The notes below the pieces were generated by a model. It worked only from the letters and a program-made list of their open reading frames with translations, had not been told where the DNA came from and searched no databases. 64,000 nucleotides of DNA from UBA10518 sp022837185 (lineage in GTDB: Bacteria > Desulfobacterota > Desulfobulbia > Desulfobulbales > Desulfobulbaceae). The position numbers and the translations under genes are program-made. The stretch spans positions 124,001 to 188,000 of the forward strand of contig JAVEQK010000002.1 of assembly GCA_034007705.1 (NCBI GenBank), given 5' to 3'. Shown here in pieces: positions 24,768 to 32,516 of the stretch (position 1 is its first letter; each line of letters starts with the position of its first letter).

Positions 24768-26242
24768 TGAAGAAAAAAATCGTTATTTCCTTTTTTTCAC
24801 TGTTTCTGCTTTTTCTCGCGGGTATTGTCATCACCCTGTACATCATCAACAAGACCACCGCGAACCTGGACGCCCTGCTCACCCTGCACAAAGTGGAGAT
24901 TATCCGGCAGGACCTGGTCATCAGCGTACAGACAGTCCAGTCGAACCTGTACACCACCGGCACGTCTTTCGGCAAGGAGCTGGACATCATCGTCGACAAT
25001 GTCCTCCGTCTCCAGGAAAGGGCGAAAACCTGCACCGACTGTCATCATGAGTCGGTGGTGGAAAATGAAATACTGGTGCTGCAGGAGTTGACCGAGCAGT
25101 ATAAGGAGGCGCTCAGTTATTTCATAACCTCAACCGCCGACGTTGAACGTATCAAACGGCTGCAGACGTTTGCGGCCGATATCGGCGACACGATCATCGA
25201 GAAGTCGCAGTGGATGGCCATGACCGCCAATGAAGCCCTGCGCCTGAAAACGACGGAGGCCATGGAAAAGGTCGCCGACTCCAAAAAGGTCCTGGCGGCT
25301 ACTCTTGTCTTCGCCCTGTTCGTCGTCATCCTTATTTCCCTGTACCTCATCAAGAACATCACCGAACCGGTCGCTGAACTGCTGAATGCGACCCGGAAAA
25401 TCAAATCGGGAAAACTGCAGTTCAGGATCACGGAGGAACTCAAGGACGAATTCGGCGAACTGGCCTCGTCGTTCAACGAAATGGCGGTTTCCCTGCAGGA
25501 GCAGTACATCAAGCTGCAGGAGACCGAACGGCTGGCCGTGGTCGGCGAACTGGCCGCCGGCATGGCCCATGAAATAAAGAATCCGATGGCGGGCATCAAG
25601 GTGTCCATGGAGGTGCTGAGCCAGGAGCTCCCCCTTGAACCGGAGGACAAGGAAATATTCCTGCGCGTCATCAACGAAATCGACCGGATCAATTCCCTGC
25701 TCAAAAGCCTGCTCAACTACGCCCGTCCGCCCAAACCCGAATCGGTCGCCTTTGATGTCCACCAGGTCCTGGAAGCGACCATCAAGTCGGCCCGCTACTC
25801 TCTGCAGACCCCGCGCGATGAAAACGAGGGACAGAAAAAAGAGATTGAATTCGTCAAGGACTTCCGCCCCGATCTCCCGCACATTGTCGCTGACCCAAGC
25901 CAGATGCAGCAGGTGTTCCTGAACCTGATCCTGAACGCCGTGGAATCCATCGGGGAAAAGGGGCGCATCATCATCAAAACCGACTCCCCGGCCGACGGAA
26001 TCGTCCAGATCACCGTGACCGACAACGGCAGGGGGATAGACAATGAATCGCTGGAGAAGATCTTCAAGCCTTTTTTTACCACCAAGTCCCAGGGAACGGG
26101 TCTGGGCCTGGCCATCAGCAAACGGCTGATCGAACAGCACAACGGCGGCACCATCACGGTGGCAAACAATGCCGGCGGCCCCGGCGTCACCTTCACCATC
26201 ACCATGCCGGTTCATCCGAAAAACGAAACCAAGGAGCACTGA
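24767..26242 (+). CDS. Sensor histidine kinase with a CxxCH (putative c-heme) periplasmic sensor domain
   Basis: A 491-residue membrane kinase. TM1 is at about residues 5-27, the periplasmic domain at about 28-170, TM2 at about 172-195, then HAMP, dimerisation/H-box (MAHEIKNPMAGIKV, His near 267) and a full ATPase domain (N box NLILNAVESI, G1 DNGRGI, GTGLGL). The periplasmic domain contains CTDCHH at residues 89-94, a covalent heme-binding motif, so the protein may sense redox state or a heme ligand. No response regulator gene is in the window. It is the last gene of the operon with the decaheme, barrel and two binding proteins. Confidence 0.88.
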   Translation: MKKKIVISFFSLFLLFLAGIVITLYIINKTTANLDALLTLHKVEIIRQDLVISVQTVQSNLYTTGTSFGKELDIIVDNVLRLQERAKTCTDCHHESVVENEILVLQELTEQYKEALSYFITSTADVERIKRLQTFAADIGDTIIEKSQWMAMTANEALRLKTTEAMEKVADSKKVLAATLVFALFVVILISLYLIKNITEPVAELLNATRKIKSGKLQFRITEELKDEFGELASSFNEMAVSLQEQYIKLQETERLAVVGELAAGMAHEIKNPMAGIKVSMEVLSQELPLEPEDKEIFLRVINEIDRINSLLKSLLNYARPPKPESVAFDVHQVLEATIKSARYSLQTPRDENEGQKKEIEFVKDFRPDLPHIVADPSQMQQVFLNLILNAVESIGEKGRIIIKTDSPADGIVQITVTDNGRGIDNESLEKIFKPFFTTKSQGTGLGLAISKRLIEQHNGGTITVANNAGGPGVTFTITMPVHPKNETKEH

Positions 26243-26705
26243 GGAAAATCCCGGCCGATTTTGTCAACGGCCAGGCTGCCGCCCCGGAGCCAGGTCAGCT
26301 CATACCATCCTGCATCGTTCTCCCCCCTCCCCCTCCCCGAAGCCCCGGCCGCACCGCGGGGGAAAAAAATTGTGCCCCGGCAAACCGATGCCTGATCCCC
26401 GCCATTCGAAAATGGAGGAACAGGGGTTTGTCTCGGGTTGGGTTGAAACTGGCACACCCTGTGAATAACAGGGGGGCAGGGAGGAAGAGGGCGGCGGACA
26501 GAAATCTGCCCCGGCGTTCTCGATTCGGGGTGGGCGCTCCGCACCTGTAACGGGTGTTTGGGGCGAATATTGGGAAGGCGGGCCTGGGCGCGGCGGGAAA
26601 AAAAGATCGGGCGTCCGCCGTTTAGGGCTTGCTCATTTTAGCTCTTTTTGTTACAGTTTCGGCACAGATTTTACAAAAATGTAATTTTATGTAAATGAGG
26701 CGGGG
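26243..26705. other. Non-coding gap with AT-rich amtB leader
   Basis: This 463-nt gap has no convincing gene. Its first 350 nt are GC-rich and featureless. The last 70 nt are AT-rich and hold a perfect inverted repeat, TTACA (26671-26675) and TGTAA (26680-26684) around AAAA, 21 nt before the amtB start. An imperfect GGCAC-type sigma54 -24 element at 26661 lacks the conserved GC of the -12 element. Confidence 0.45.
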
Positions 26706-27926
26706 ATGATATCTGCGGCGGATACGGCCTTTATTCTGGCCGCTGCCGGCCTGGTTCTCCTGATGACACCGGGTCTGGCGCTTTTTTATGCCGGCATGGT
26801 TCGCAGCCGGAACGCACTCGGCACCATAATGCAAAGCCTGATCATGATATCGATCATTTCGATAGAGTGGGTCTGCATAGGCTATACGATGTCCTTCGGC
26901 CCGGATATGGGGGGAGTCATAGGCGATTTCTCCTGGTTCGCCTTGCGGAGCGTGACCAGCGAGCCAAGCCCGATCTACGCAACAACCATTCCCCACAACC
27001 TGTTCATGATCTATCAGTGCATGTTTGCCATCATCACTCCGGCGCTGATCACGGGGGCGTTCGCCGAGCGGGTGCGGTTTGCGCCCTTCGTCGTTTTCAG
27101 CCTGCTCTGGGCGGTGCTGGTCTACAATCCGGTCTGCCACTGGCTATGGGGCAGCGGAGGCTGGTTGGGCGCCTTGGGCGTTCTTGATTTTGCCGGCGGT
27201 CTGGTTGTGCATGCAACCTGCGGCGCGGCGGCTCTGGCGGCGGTGCTGGTGATCGGTCCGCGCAAGGGGTTCGGACGGGAAAATTTTCTCCCCCACAACC
27301 TGCCGTTGACCATGCTGGGCACCGGCCTCCTCTGGTTCGGTTGGTTCGGATTCAACGGGGGCAGCGCCCTGGCGGCGGACAGGGTGGCGGTGACGGCATT
27401 TGTCGCCACCCATCTGGCCGGGATGGCCGGTATGGTCATGTGGATTGTCATGGAGTGGCTGAAGATAGGCAGGCCGACCACCCTCGGGGCCGCTTCAGGC
27501 GCCATCGCCGGTTTGGCGACCATCACGCCGGCGGCGGGATTCGTCGGTCCCCAGGCGGCCGTCATCATCGGCCTGATTGCCGGAGTCATCTGTTTCGCTG
27601 CGGTCAACCTCAAGATGCGGCTCGGCTATGATGACAGCCTGGACGTCGTCGGCATTCACGGGGTTGGCGGGATAGCCGGCACCTTGCTTCTCGGGGTTTT
27701 CGCTTCCACGGCGGTCAATCCCGCCGGGGCCGACGGTCTGCTGGCCGGGGGCGCGACGCAGCTCGGCAGGCAGGCCCTCGGCGTCCTGGTGGTCGGCAGC
27801 TATGCCTTTGCGGTCAGCTGGATGCTGCTCAAGGGGCTGCATGCATCGATGGGGCTCCGGCTGAGCGAGGAAAGCGAAGTCCTGGGTCTTGATTATGCCG
27901 AACACTCGGAAACGGCATACAATTAG
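26706..27926 (+). CDS. amtB: Ammonium transporter
   Basis: An inner-membrane ammonium channel of 406 residues with about eleven membrane segments. Amt signatures are clear: MTPGLALFYAGMVRSRNALG near residue 20, FGPDMGG, VVHATCGAAALAAVLVIGPRKG (first pore His) near 160-185, and DSLDVVGIHGVGGIAGTLL (second pore His) near 310. It is followed 32 nt later by the PII gene, the usual partner that plugs AmtB when nitrogen is sufficient. The ATG at 26706 follows a GAGGCGGGG box. Confidence 0.96.
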   Translation: MISAADTAFILAAAGLVLLMTPGLALFYAGMVRSRNALGTIMQSLIMISIISIEWVCIGYTMSFGPDMGGVIGDFSWFALRSVTSEPSPIYATTIPHNLFMIYQCMFAIITPALITGAFAERVRFAPFVVFSLLWAVLVYNPVCHWLWGSGGWLGALGVLDFAGGLVVHATCGAAALAAVLVIGPRKGFGRENFLPHNLPLTMLGTGLLWFGWFGFNGGSALAADRVAVTAFVATHLAGMAGMVMWIVMEWLKIGRPTTLGAASGAIAGLATITPAAGFVGPQAAVIIGLIAGVICFAAVNLKMRLGYDDSLDVVGIHGVGGIAGTLLLGVFASTAVNPAGADGLLAGGATQLGRQALGVLVVGSYAFAVSWMLLKGLHASMGLRLSEESEVLGLDYAEHSETAYN

Positions 27927-27958
27927 AAGGCAATCCGATCATTGATGAGGACATGGGC

Positions 27959-28297
27959 ATGAAAAAAATAGAGGCCGTCATCAAGCCCTTCAAGCTCGAT
28001 GATGTGAAAGAGGCGCTGAACGGAATCGGCATCAAGGGGATGACCATTTCGGAGGTCAAGGGCTACGGACGGCAGAAAGGCCACACGGAAATTTACCGGG
28101 GCGCGGAATATCATATCGACTTCCAGCCGAAATTGAAGATCGAAATCATCGTCAGGTCCGAACAGGTCGAGCAGGTGCTCGACACGATCGTCAACGCGGC
28201 AAGGACCGGCAAGATAGGCGACGGCAAGATTTTCGTTCTGCCGGTCGAACAGGTTGTCCGGGTAAGGACGGGCGAGCGGGGAGAGGAGGCCGTTTGA
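27959..28297 (+). CDS. glnK: Nitrogen regulatory protein P-II
   Basis: A 112-residue trimeric signal protein that senses ATP/ADP and 2-oxoglutarate. It starts MKKIEAVIKPFKLDDVKEAL, carries the T-loop with the uridylylation tyrosine (RGAEYHIDF, Tyr51) and ends with the KIFVLPVEQVVRVRTGE signature. The ATG at 27959 gives the exact family length and has a GAGG box 8 nt upstream; an ATG two codons earlier is too close to it. It lies between amtB and glnD, so the effector, its target and its modifying enzyme are encoded together. Confidence 0.97.
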   Translation: MKKIEAVIKPFKLDDVKEALNGIGIKGMTISEVKGYGRQKGHTEIYRGAEYHIDFQPKLKIEIIVRSEQVEQVLDTIVNAARTGKIGDGKIFVLPVEQVVRVRTGERGEEAV

Positions 28298-30882
28298 TGT
28301 CGATGATGCTCCGCGCTGCCCGTGAAGCCCTGGAAGACCTCTGGAACCAGGGGATTGCGGGCCGGGAACTGCTTCTGCGGCAGACCCGCCTGGCCGACGA
28401 GTTCATTGGCGGCCATTTTGCCGCCTCTCCGGCTGTGCAGGCGGCCGGGGGAAAAATCGCCCTCCTGGCGCTCGGGGGTTATGGCCGCCTGGAACTCTTT
28501 CCCTATTCCGACATCGACCTGCTGCTCCTTCATGACCGGCAGGCGGCCGGAGACATGCAGCGCGTGGCCGAATCGATACTGTATCCCCTGTGGGACAGCG
28601 GCTACGAGGTCGGCCATTCCGTTCGGACCCCGGACGAGGCGGTGCGGTTTGCCGAAGATGACTTTTTCTTCCAGGTGGCGCTGCTGGACGCCCGGTATCT
28701 GGCCGGAGAAAAGGAACTTTTCGATCTCCTGCGGCAGAAATACAGAAAAAAAATACTGGACGGGGAGCGGAAAAAATTTGTCGAGACCATGGAAATGTTC
28801 CGGGCGGAGCGCCGCCAGCGATACGGCAGCCACAGCTATCTTCTGGAGCCGCACATCAAAGAGGGAAGAGGCGGCATGCGGGACATCCAGGCCATGTTCT
28901 GGGTGGCAAAAGCGGTTTTCGGCCTCAACGGGCTGCAGGACATGGAGGAAGCCGGCCTGTTGGGGCGGCGGGAGGTGCTTGCCTTCGAGCATTCCCGGAA
29001 CATGCTTGTCCGTCTGCGCAACCGGCTCCACTACCTCAGTCAGCGGAAAAACGATCAGATGTTTTTTGAATACCAGGAGGAGATGGCACAGGCATTCGGC
29101 TTCAAGGATGCCGACGGGATGCTTGCCGTCGAGCATTTCATGCGCGAGGTGTACGGGCACCTGCAGACCGTGGCGGTCATCACCGATCTGTTTTTTGAAC
29201 ACGTTGGCGAGGTCGTCGGTTTTGTGGGAGCAGGGCGCAGGGAAAAACAGCTGGAAAAGGGAATTATGCTGCGGGACGGCACGGTACGCCTGGCTCTGCC
29301 GCCGGAGGAACTGCGCAATAAGCCGCACCTTCTCATGCGCCTGTTTGTGCAGGCCGGGAAAACCGGCAGCCCCCTGCATCACAGGACCAGACAGATCATC
29401 GCTGAACACCTGGATTTGGTGGACGATCGGTTCCGTTCGTCCAAAAGGGCCGCCCGTTCATTCATGGAATTGCTCTGCGACAGCCGGCAGCCGGTGCCCG
29501 TCCTGGAAACCATGCTGGAAACAGGCATGCTGACGGCTTATATCCCGGAATTTTCCCGGGTCGAATCGCTGGCGCAGCATGACCTCTATCATGTCTACAC
29601 CGTTGACCGTCATCAGCTCGAAACCGTGGGGGAGATAGCTGCGCTGCAGCAGGGCAGGGAAGAGCTTTTCATGGGATTGTCGTCCCCGCATCTGCTGTAT
29701 CTGGCTGCTTTGCTGCACGATATCGGCAAAGGGCGCAAGGCGGACCATTCGCTGCTGGGCTCGGAAATAGTCGGGGCAGTGGGCAGGCGCCTGGGCCTGG
29801 AACAGGGGGAGCAGGATTGCCTGGCCTTTCTGGTCCGGCACCATCTCCTGCTGCCGGAAAACGCCCTGCGGCGCGACCTCGAGGATCTGGAGTTCATCCG
29901 CCGGAGTGCCGAGATGGTCGGCGATCTCGACCGGTTGACGATGCTGTATCTGTTGACCATCGCCGATTCCAAGGCGACCGGACCTTCCGCCTGGAGCAGT
30001 TGGAAAGGTTCCCTCATCGGCGACTATTATCTCCGGATCAAGGCCTGCCTTGAGGCGGCCTGCACCATCGAATACCAGCCGGCCAACCGGGAGAAGGGGG
30101 AGGAGGAGGGAATCCGCTGGCTGAAGTCCCGGGTCGAGGACCTGCTCGATCACACTCCCACCCGGATATCCATCGAGGAGCTGCCGGATGATTACCTGCT
30201 CAGCTTTACCCCGGATGTCATTGCCTGGCATCTCAATATTCACCGGGAGAAAGCGGAAATGCTGCTGCAAAAGGTTTTGCTTTTTCCCGAGGACCGCCAG
30301 GGATGCTGGACCCTCCTGATCATGAGCAGGGACCGTCCCGGCCTGCTGGCCAAACTGTGCGGCGTTCTGGCCCTGCATAATCTCAGGGTTCTGGGCGCAC
30401 ACATCTGCACCTGGCCGGACCGGACGGTGGTGGATGTTCTCAATGTCGTCCCCATGGCGGGGCTTGAATTCGCCGACCAGGACTGGAAGGGGCTCGAGGA
30501 TGACATCAATCTGGCCGTCAATTACCGCCTCGACGTGGGAAGACAACTGCTCAGCAAGGTTTCCGCTCCCGGCGGCTGGTCCAGGAGGCCGGTTCAGCAG
30601 CCGCGCCGGGAGGTGATAATCGACAACACCGCCTCACGGCGATTTACGGTGATCGAGGTCTATGCCGCCGACAGGCCCGGCACCCTGTACTCTCTGGCCC
30701 AGACCATCTCGGATTTCAGCCTGGACATCCACCGGGCCAGAATCGCCACCGAGGTCGAACAGCTTATCGATATTTTCTACGTGTCGTTCAGGGACGGCCG
30801 CAGGCTTGATGATCCGGCCCGCATGGAGAAGGTGCGCGAGGCGCTCCGGCACGTTGTTCAAAAGGAGGAAGCCGCCGCCTGA
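28297..30882 (+). CDS. glnD: [Protein-PII] uridylyltransferase / uridylyl-removing enzyme
   Basis: GlnD modifies and demodifies PII according to glutamine level. The 861-residue protein has the nucleotidyltransferase domain (ALGGYGRLELFPYSDIDLLL near residue 60), the PII-uridylyltransferase helical domain with EGRGGMRDIQ, the HD domain (LLHDIGKGRKADHS near 475; HHLLLPENAL) and two C-terminal ACT domains (SRDRPGLLAKLCG and AADRPGTLYSLAQ) that bind glutamine. The ATG at 28297 overlaps the glnK stop by 1 nt and has GAGAGGAGG upstream. Confidence 0.96.
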   Translation: MSMMLRAAREALEDLWNQGIAGRELLLRQTRLADEFIGGHFAASPAVQAAGGKIALLALGGYGRLELFPYSDIDLLLLHDRQAAGDMQRVAESILYPLWDSGYEVGHSVRTPDEAVRFAEDDFFFQVALLDARYLAGEKELFDLLRQKYRKKILDGERKKFVETMEMFRAERRQRYGSHSYLLEPHIKEGRGGMRDIQAMFWVAKAVFGLNGLQDMEEAGLLGRREVLAFEHSRNMLVRLRNRLHYLSQRKNDQMFFEYQEEMAQAFGFKDADGMLAVEHFMREVYGHLQTVAVITDLFFEHVGEVVGFVGAGRREKQLEKGIMLRDGTVRLALPPEELRNKPHLLMRLFVQAGKTGSPLHHRTRQIIAEHLDLVDDRFRSSKRAARSFMELLCDSRQPVPVLETMLETGMLTAYIPEFSRVESLAQHDLYHVYTVDRHQLETVGEIAALQQGREELFMGLSSPHLLYLAALLHDIGKGRKADHSLLGSEIVGAVGRRLGLEQGEQDCLAFLVRHHLLLPENALRRDLEDLEFIRRSAEMVGDLDRLTMLYLLTIADSKATGPSAWSSWKGSLIGDYYLRIKACLEAACTIEYQPANREKGEEEGIRWLKSRVEDLLDHTPTRISIEELPDDYLLSFTPDVIAWHLNIHREKAEMLLQKVLLFPEDRQGCWTLLIMSRDRPGLLAKLCGVLALHNLRVLGAHICTWPDRTVVDVLNVVPMAGLEFADQDWKGLEDDINLAVNYRLDVGRQLLSKVSAPGGWSRRPVQQPRREVIIDNTASRRFTVIEVYAADRPGTLYSLAQTISDFSLDIHRARIATEVEQLIDIFYVSFRDGRRLDDPARMEKVREALRHVVQKEEAAA

Positions 30883-30971
30883 AGAGATGGCGGGGGTCGA
30901 TGATAGGGTGATGCATTCGGCGGTGACCGGATCAACTTGTTGCGCAATCGTCAATCAAAAGGAGAACGACC

Positions 30972-32300
30972 ATGGAACGCAATGAAATAATGAAAATCAT
31001 TGAAGAAAAGAACGTAAATTTTTTCCGTCTGCAGTTTGTCGACATCTTCGGCTTCATGAAGAATGTTGCCATCCCGCGCAGCCAGATTGAAAAGGCCCTG
31101 GACGGCAAGATCATGTTCGACGGTTCGTCCATCGACGGCTTTGTCCGCATCAACGAATCGGACATGTACCTGAAGCCCGATTACAACAGCTTCACGGTTC
31201 TTCCCTGGCGGACCCACAACGGCGTCAATGCCGCCCGGATTATCTGCGATGTCTACAAATCCGACGGCACGCCCTTTTACGGCTGCCCCAGGGTCAATCT
31301 GCAGCGGGTCCTGGCCGAGGCCGAGAAGATGGGCTTCTCCATGAATGTGGGAACCGAGTGCGAATTCTTTCTCTTCCACATGGACGAGAGGGGAGGGCCG
31401 TCCATCGAATCCAACGATGTGGCCGGGTATTTCGATGTCGATCCGGACGACACCGGCATTGACTGCCGGCGGGAGATCATTGAGACCCTGGAAGCCATGG
31501 GGTTCGAGATCGAGGCGTCCCATCACGAGGTGGCCGAGGGACAGCACGAAATCAATTTCAAATATGCGGATGCGCTGACCGCGGCCGACAACACCGTCAC
31601 CTTCAAGTGGGTCGTCCGCTCCATCGCCGCCAAGTACGGCTTTCATGCCACCTTCATGCCCAAACCGGTTTTCGGGATCAACGGGTCCGGCATGCATACC
31701 AACCAGTCGCTGTTCAATCTGGACGGGACCAACGCCTTCTATGATGAAAAAGGTCCTCTCCAACTGAGCCAGAACGCCTACCACTACATCGCCGGCATCC
31801 TCAAGAACGCCAAGGGCTTTGCCGCGGTGACCAATCCGCTGGTCAACTCCTACAAGCGCCTGGTGCCGGGCTACGAAGCACCGGTATACGTTTCCTGGTC
31901 CGCCTCCAACCGTTCGGCCCTGATCCGCATTCCCGCTTCCCGCGGCATGGGAACCCGGACCGAGGTACGCTGTCCGGATCCGTCCTGTAATCCCTATCTT
32001 GCCTTTGCCATGATGCTCAAATCGGGCCTGGACGGCATCGAGAACAATATTTCCCCGCCCGCCTCGACCGATGTGGACATTTTCAAGATGACTCCCGCTG
32101 AAAAGGCCGCCGCCGGCATCGACAGTCTGCCGGCCAACCTCAAGGAAGCCATTGAGGCGTTCAAGGAAAACCCCATTGCCAAGGATGCCCTGGGCCCGCA
32201 TATATTCGAGAAATATGTCGAAGGCAAGGAGAAGGAGTGGGATGAGTATCGGACAGCGGTAACCGATTGGGAACTGAAGAATTATATGAAAAATTATTGA
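30972..32300 (+). CDS. glnA: Glutamine synthetase type I (short, GSI-alpha-like)
   Basis: Makes glutamine from glutamate, ammonia and ATP. The 442-residue length and absence of a beta-type 25-residue insertion indicate the GSI-alpha class. Signatures: FDGSSIDGFV near residue 50, TECEFFLF, the ATP-binding KPVFGINGSGMHTN near 235 and RIPASRGMGTRTEVRCPDP near 318. I see no clear adenylylation-site motif, which fits the alpha class being controlled by other means. It follows glnD after 89 nt with an AAAGGAG box and is followed by a strong hairpin. Confidence 0.96.
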   Translation: MERNEIMKIIEEKNVNFFRLQFVDIFGFMKNVAIPRSQIEKALDGKIMFDGSSIDGFVRINESDMYLKPDYNSFTVLPWRTHNGVNAARIICDVYKSDGTPFYGCPRVNLQRVLAEAEKMGFSMNVGTECEFFLFHMDERGGPSIESNDVAGYFDVDPDDTGIDCRREIIETLEAMGFEIEASHHEVAEGQHEINFKYADALTAADNTVTFKWVVRSIAAKYGFHATFMPKPVFGINGSGMHTNQSLFNLDGTNAFYDEKGPLQLSQNAYHYIAGILKNAKGFAAVTNPLVNSYKRLVPGYEAPVYVSWSASNRSALIRIPASRGMGTRTEVRCPDPSCNPYLAFAMMLKSGLDGIENNISPPASTDVDIFKMTPAEKAAAGIDSLPANLKEAIEAFKENPIAKDALGPHIFEKYVEGKEKEWDEYRTAVTDWELKNYMKNY

Positions 32301-32324
32301 TCATCGTCCGGATGAAAGACAACG

Positions 32325-32362
32325 GGGCAGCGTCCCGGCGAAATATTCGCCGGGCGCTGCCC
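32325..32362 (+). terminator. Strong hairpin after glnA
   Basis: GGGCAGCG (32325-32332) and CCCGGCGAA (32334-32342) pair with TTCGCCGGG (32346-32354) and CGCTGCCC (32355-32362), with a single bulged T at 32333 and an ATA loop. The 17-bp stem lies 25 nt after the glnA stop. There is no T-run, so it may act with Rho or as a 3' RNA-stabilising structure. Confidence 0.6.
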
Positions 32363-32516
32363 TCCCTTCCCCCGGTCGGCCGCCAGCAGCGGCCAGTCAA
32401 ATCCCATGGCTGTGCGTGTCAGCGGTACGAGCCATTCCTGGACCGGATGAGCCGTGATATACGCAATGAGCCGGCCAGGGGTCCTGGCCGGTCAGGACTA
32501 CGGCGGCCTGCATGAT

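Noticed and set aside
26640..26705. Sigma54 promoter before amtB
   Set aside because: A GGCAC-like -24 box is present near 26661, but the spacing-conserved GC of the -12 box is missing (AC instead). Only the inverted repeat was recorded.
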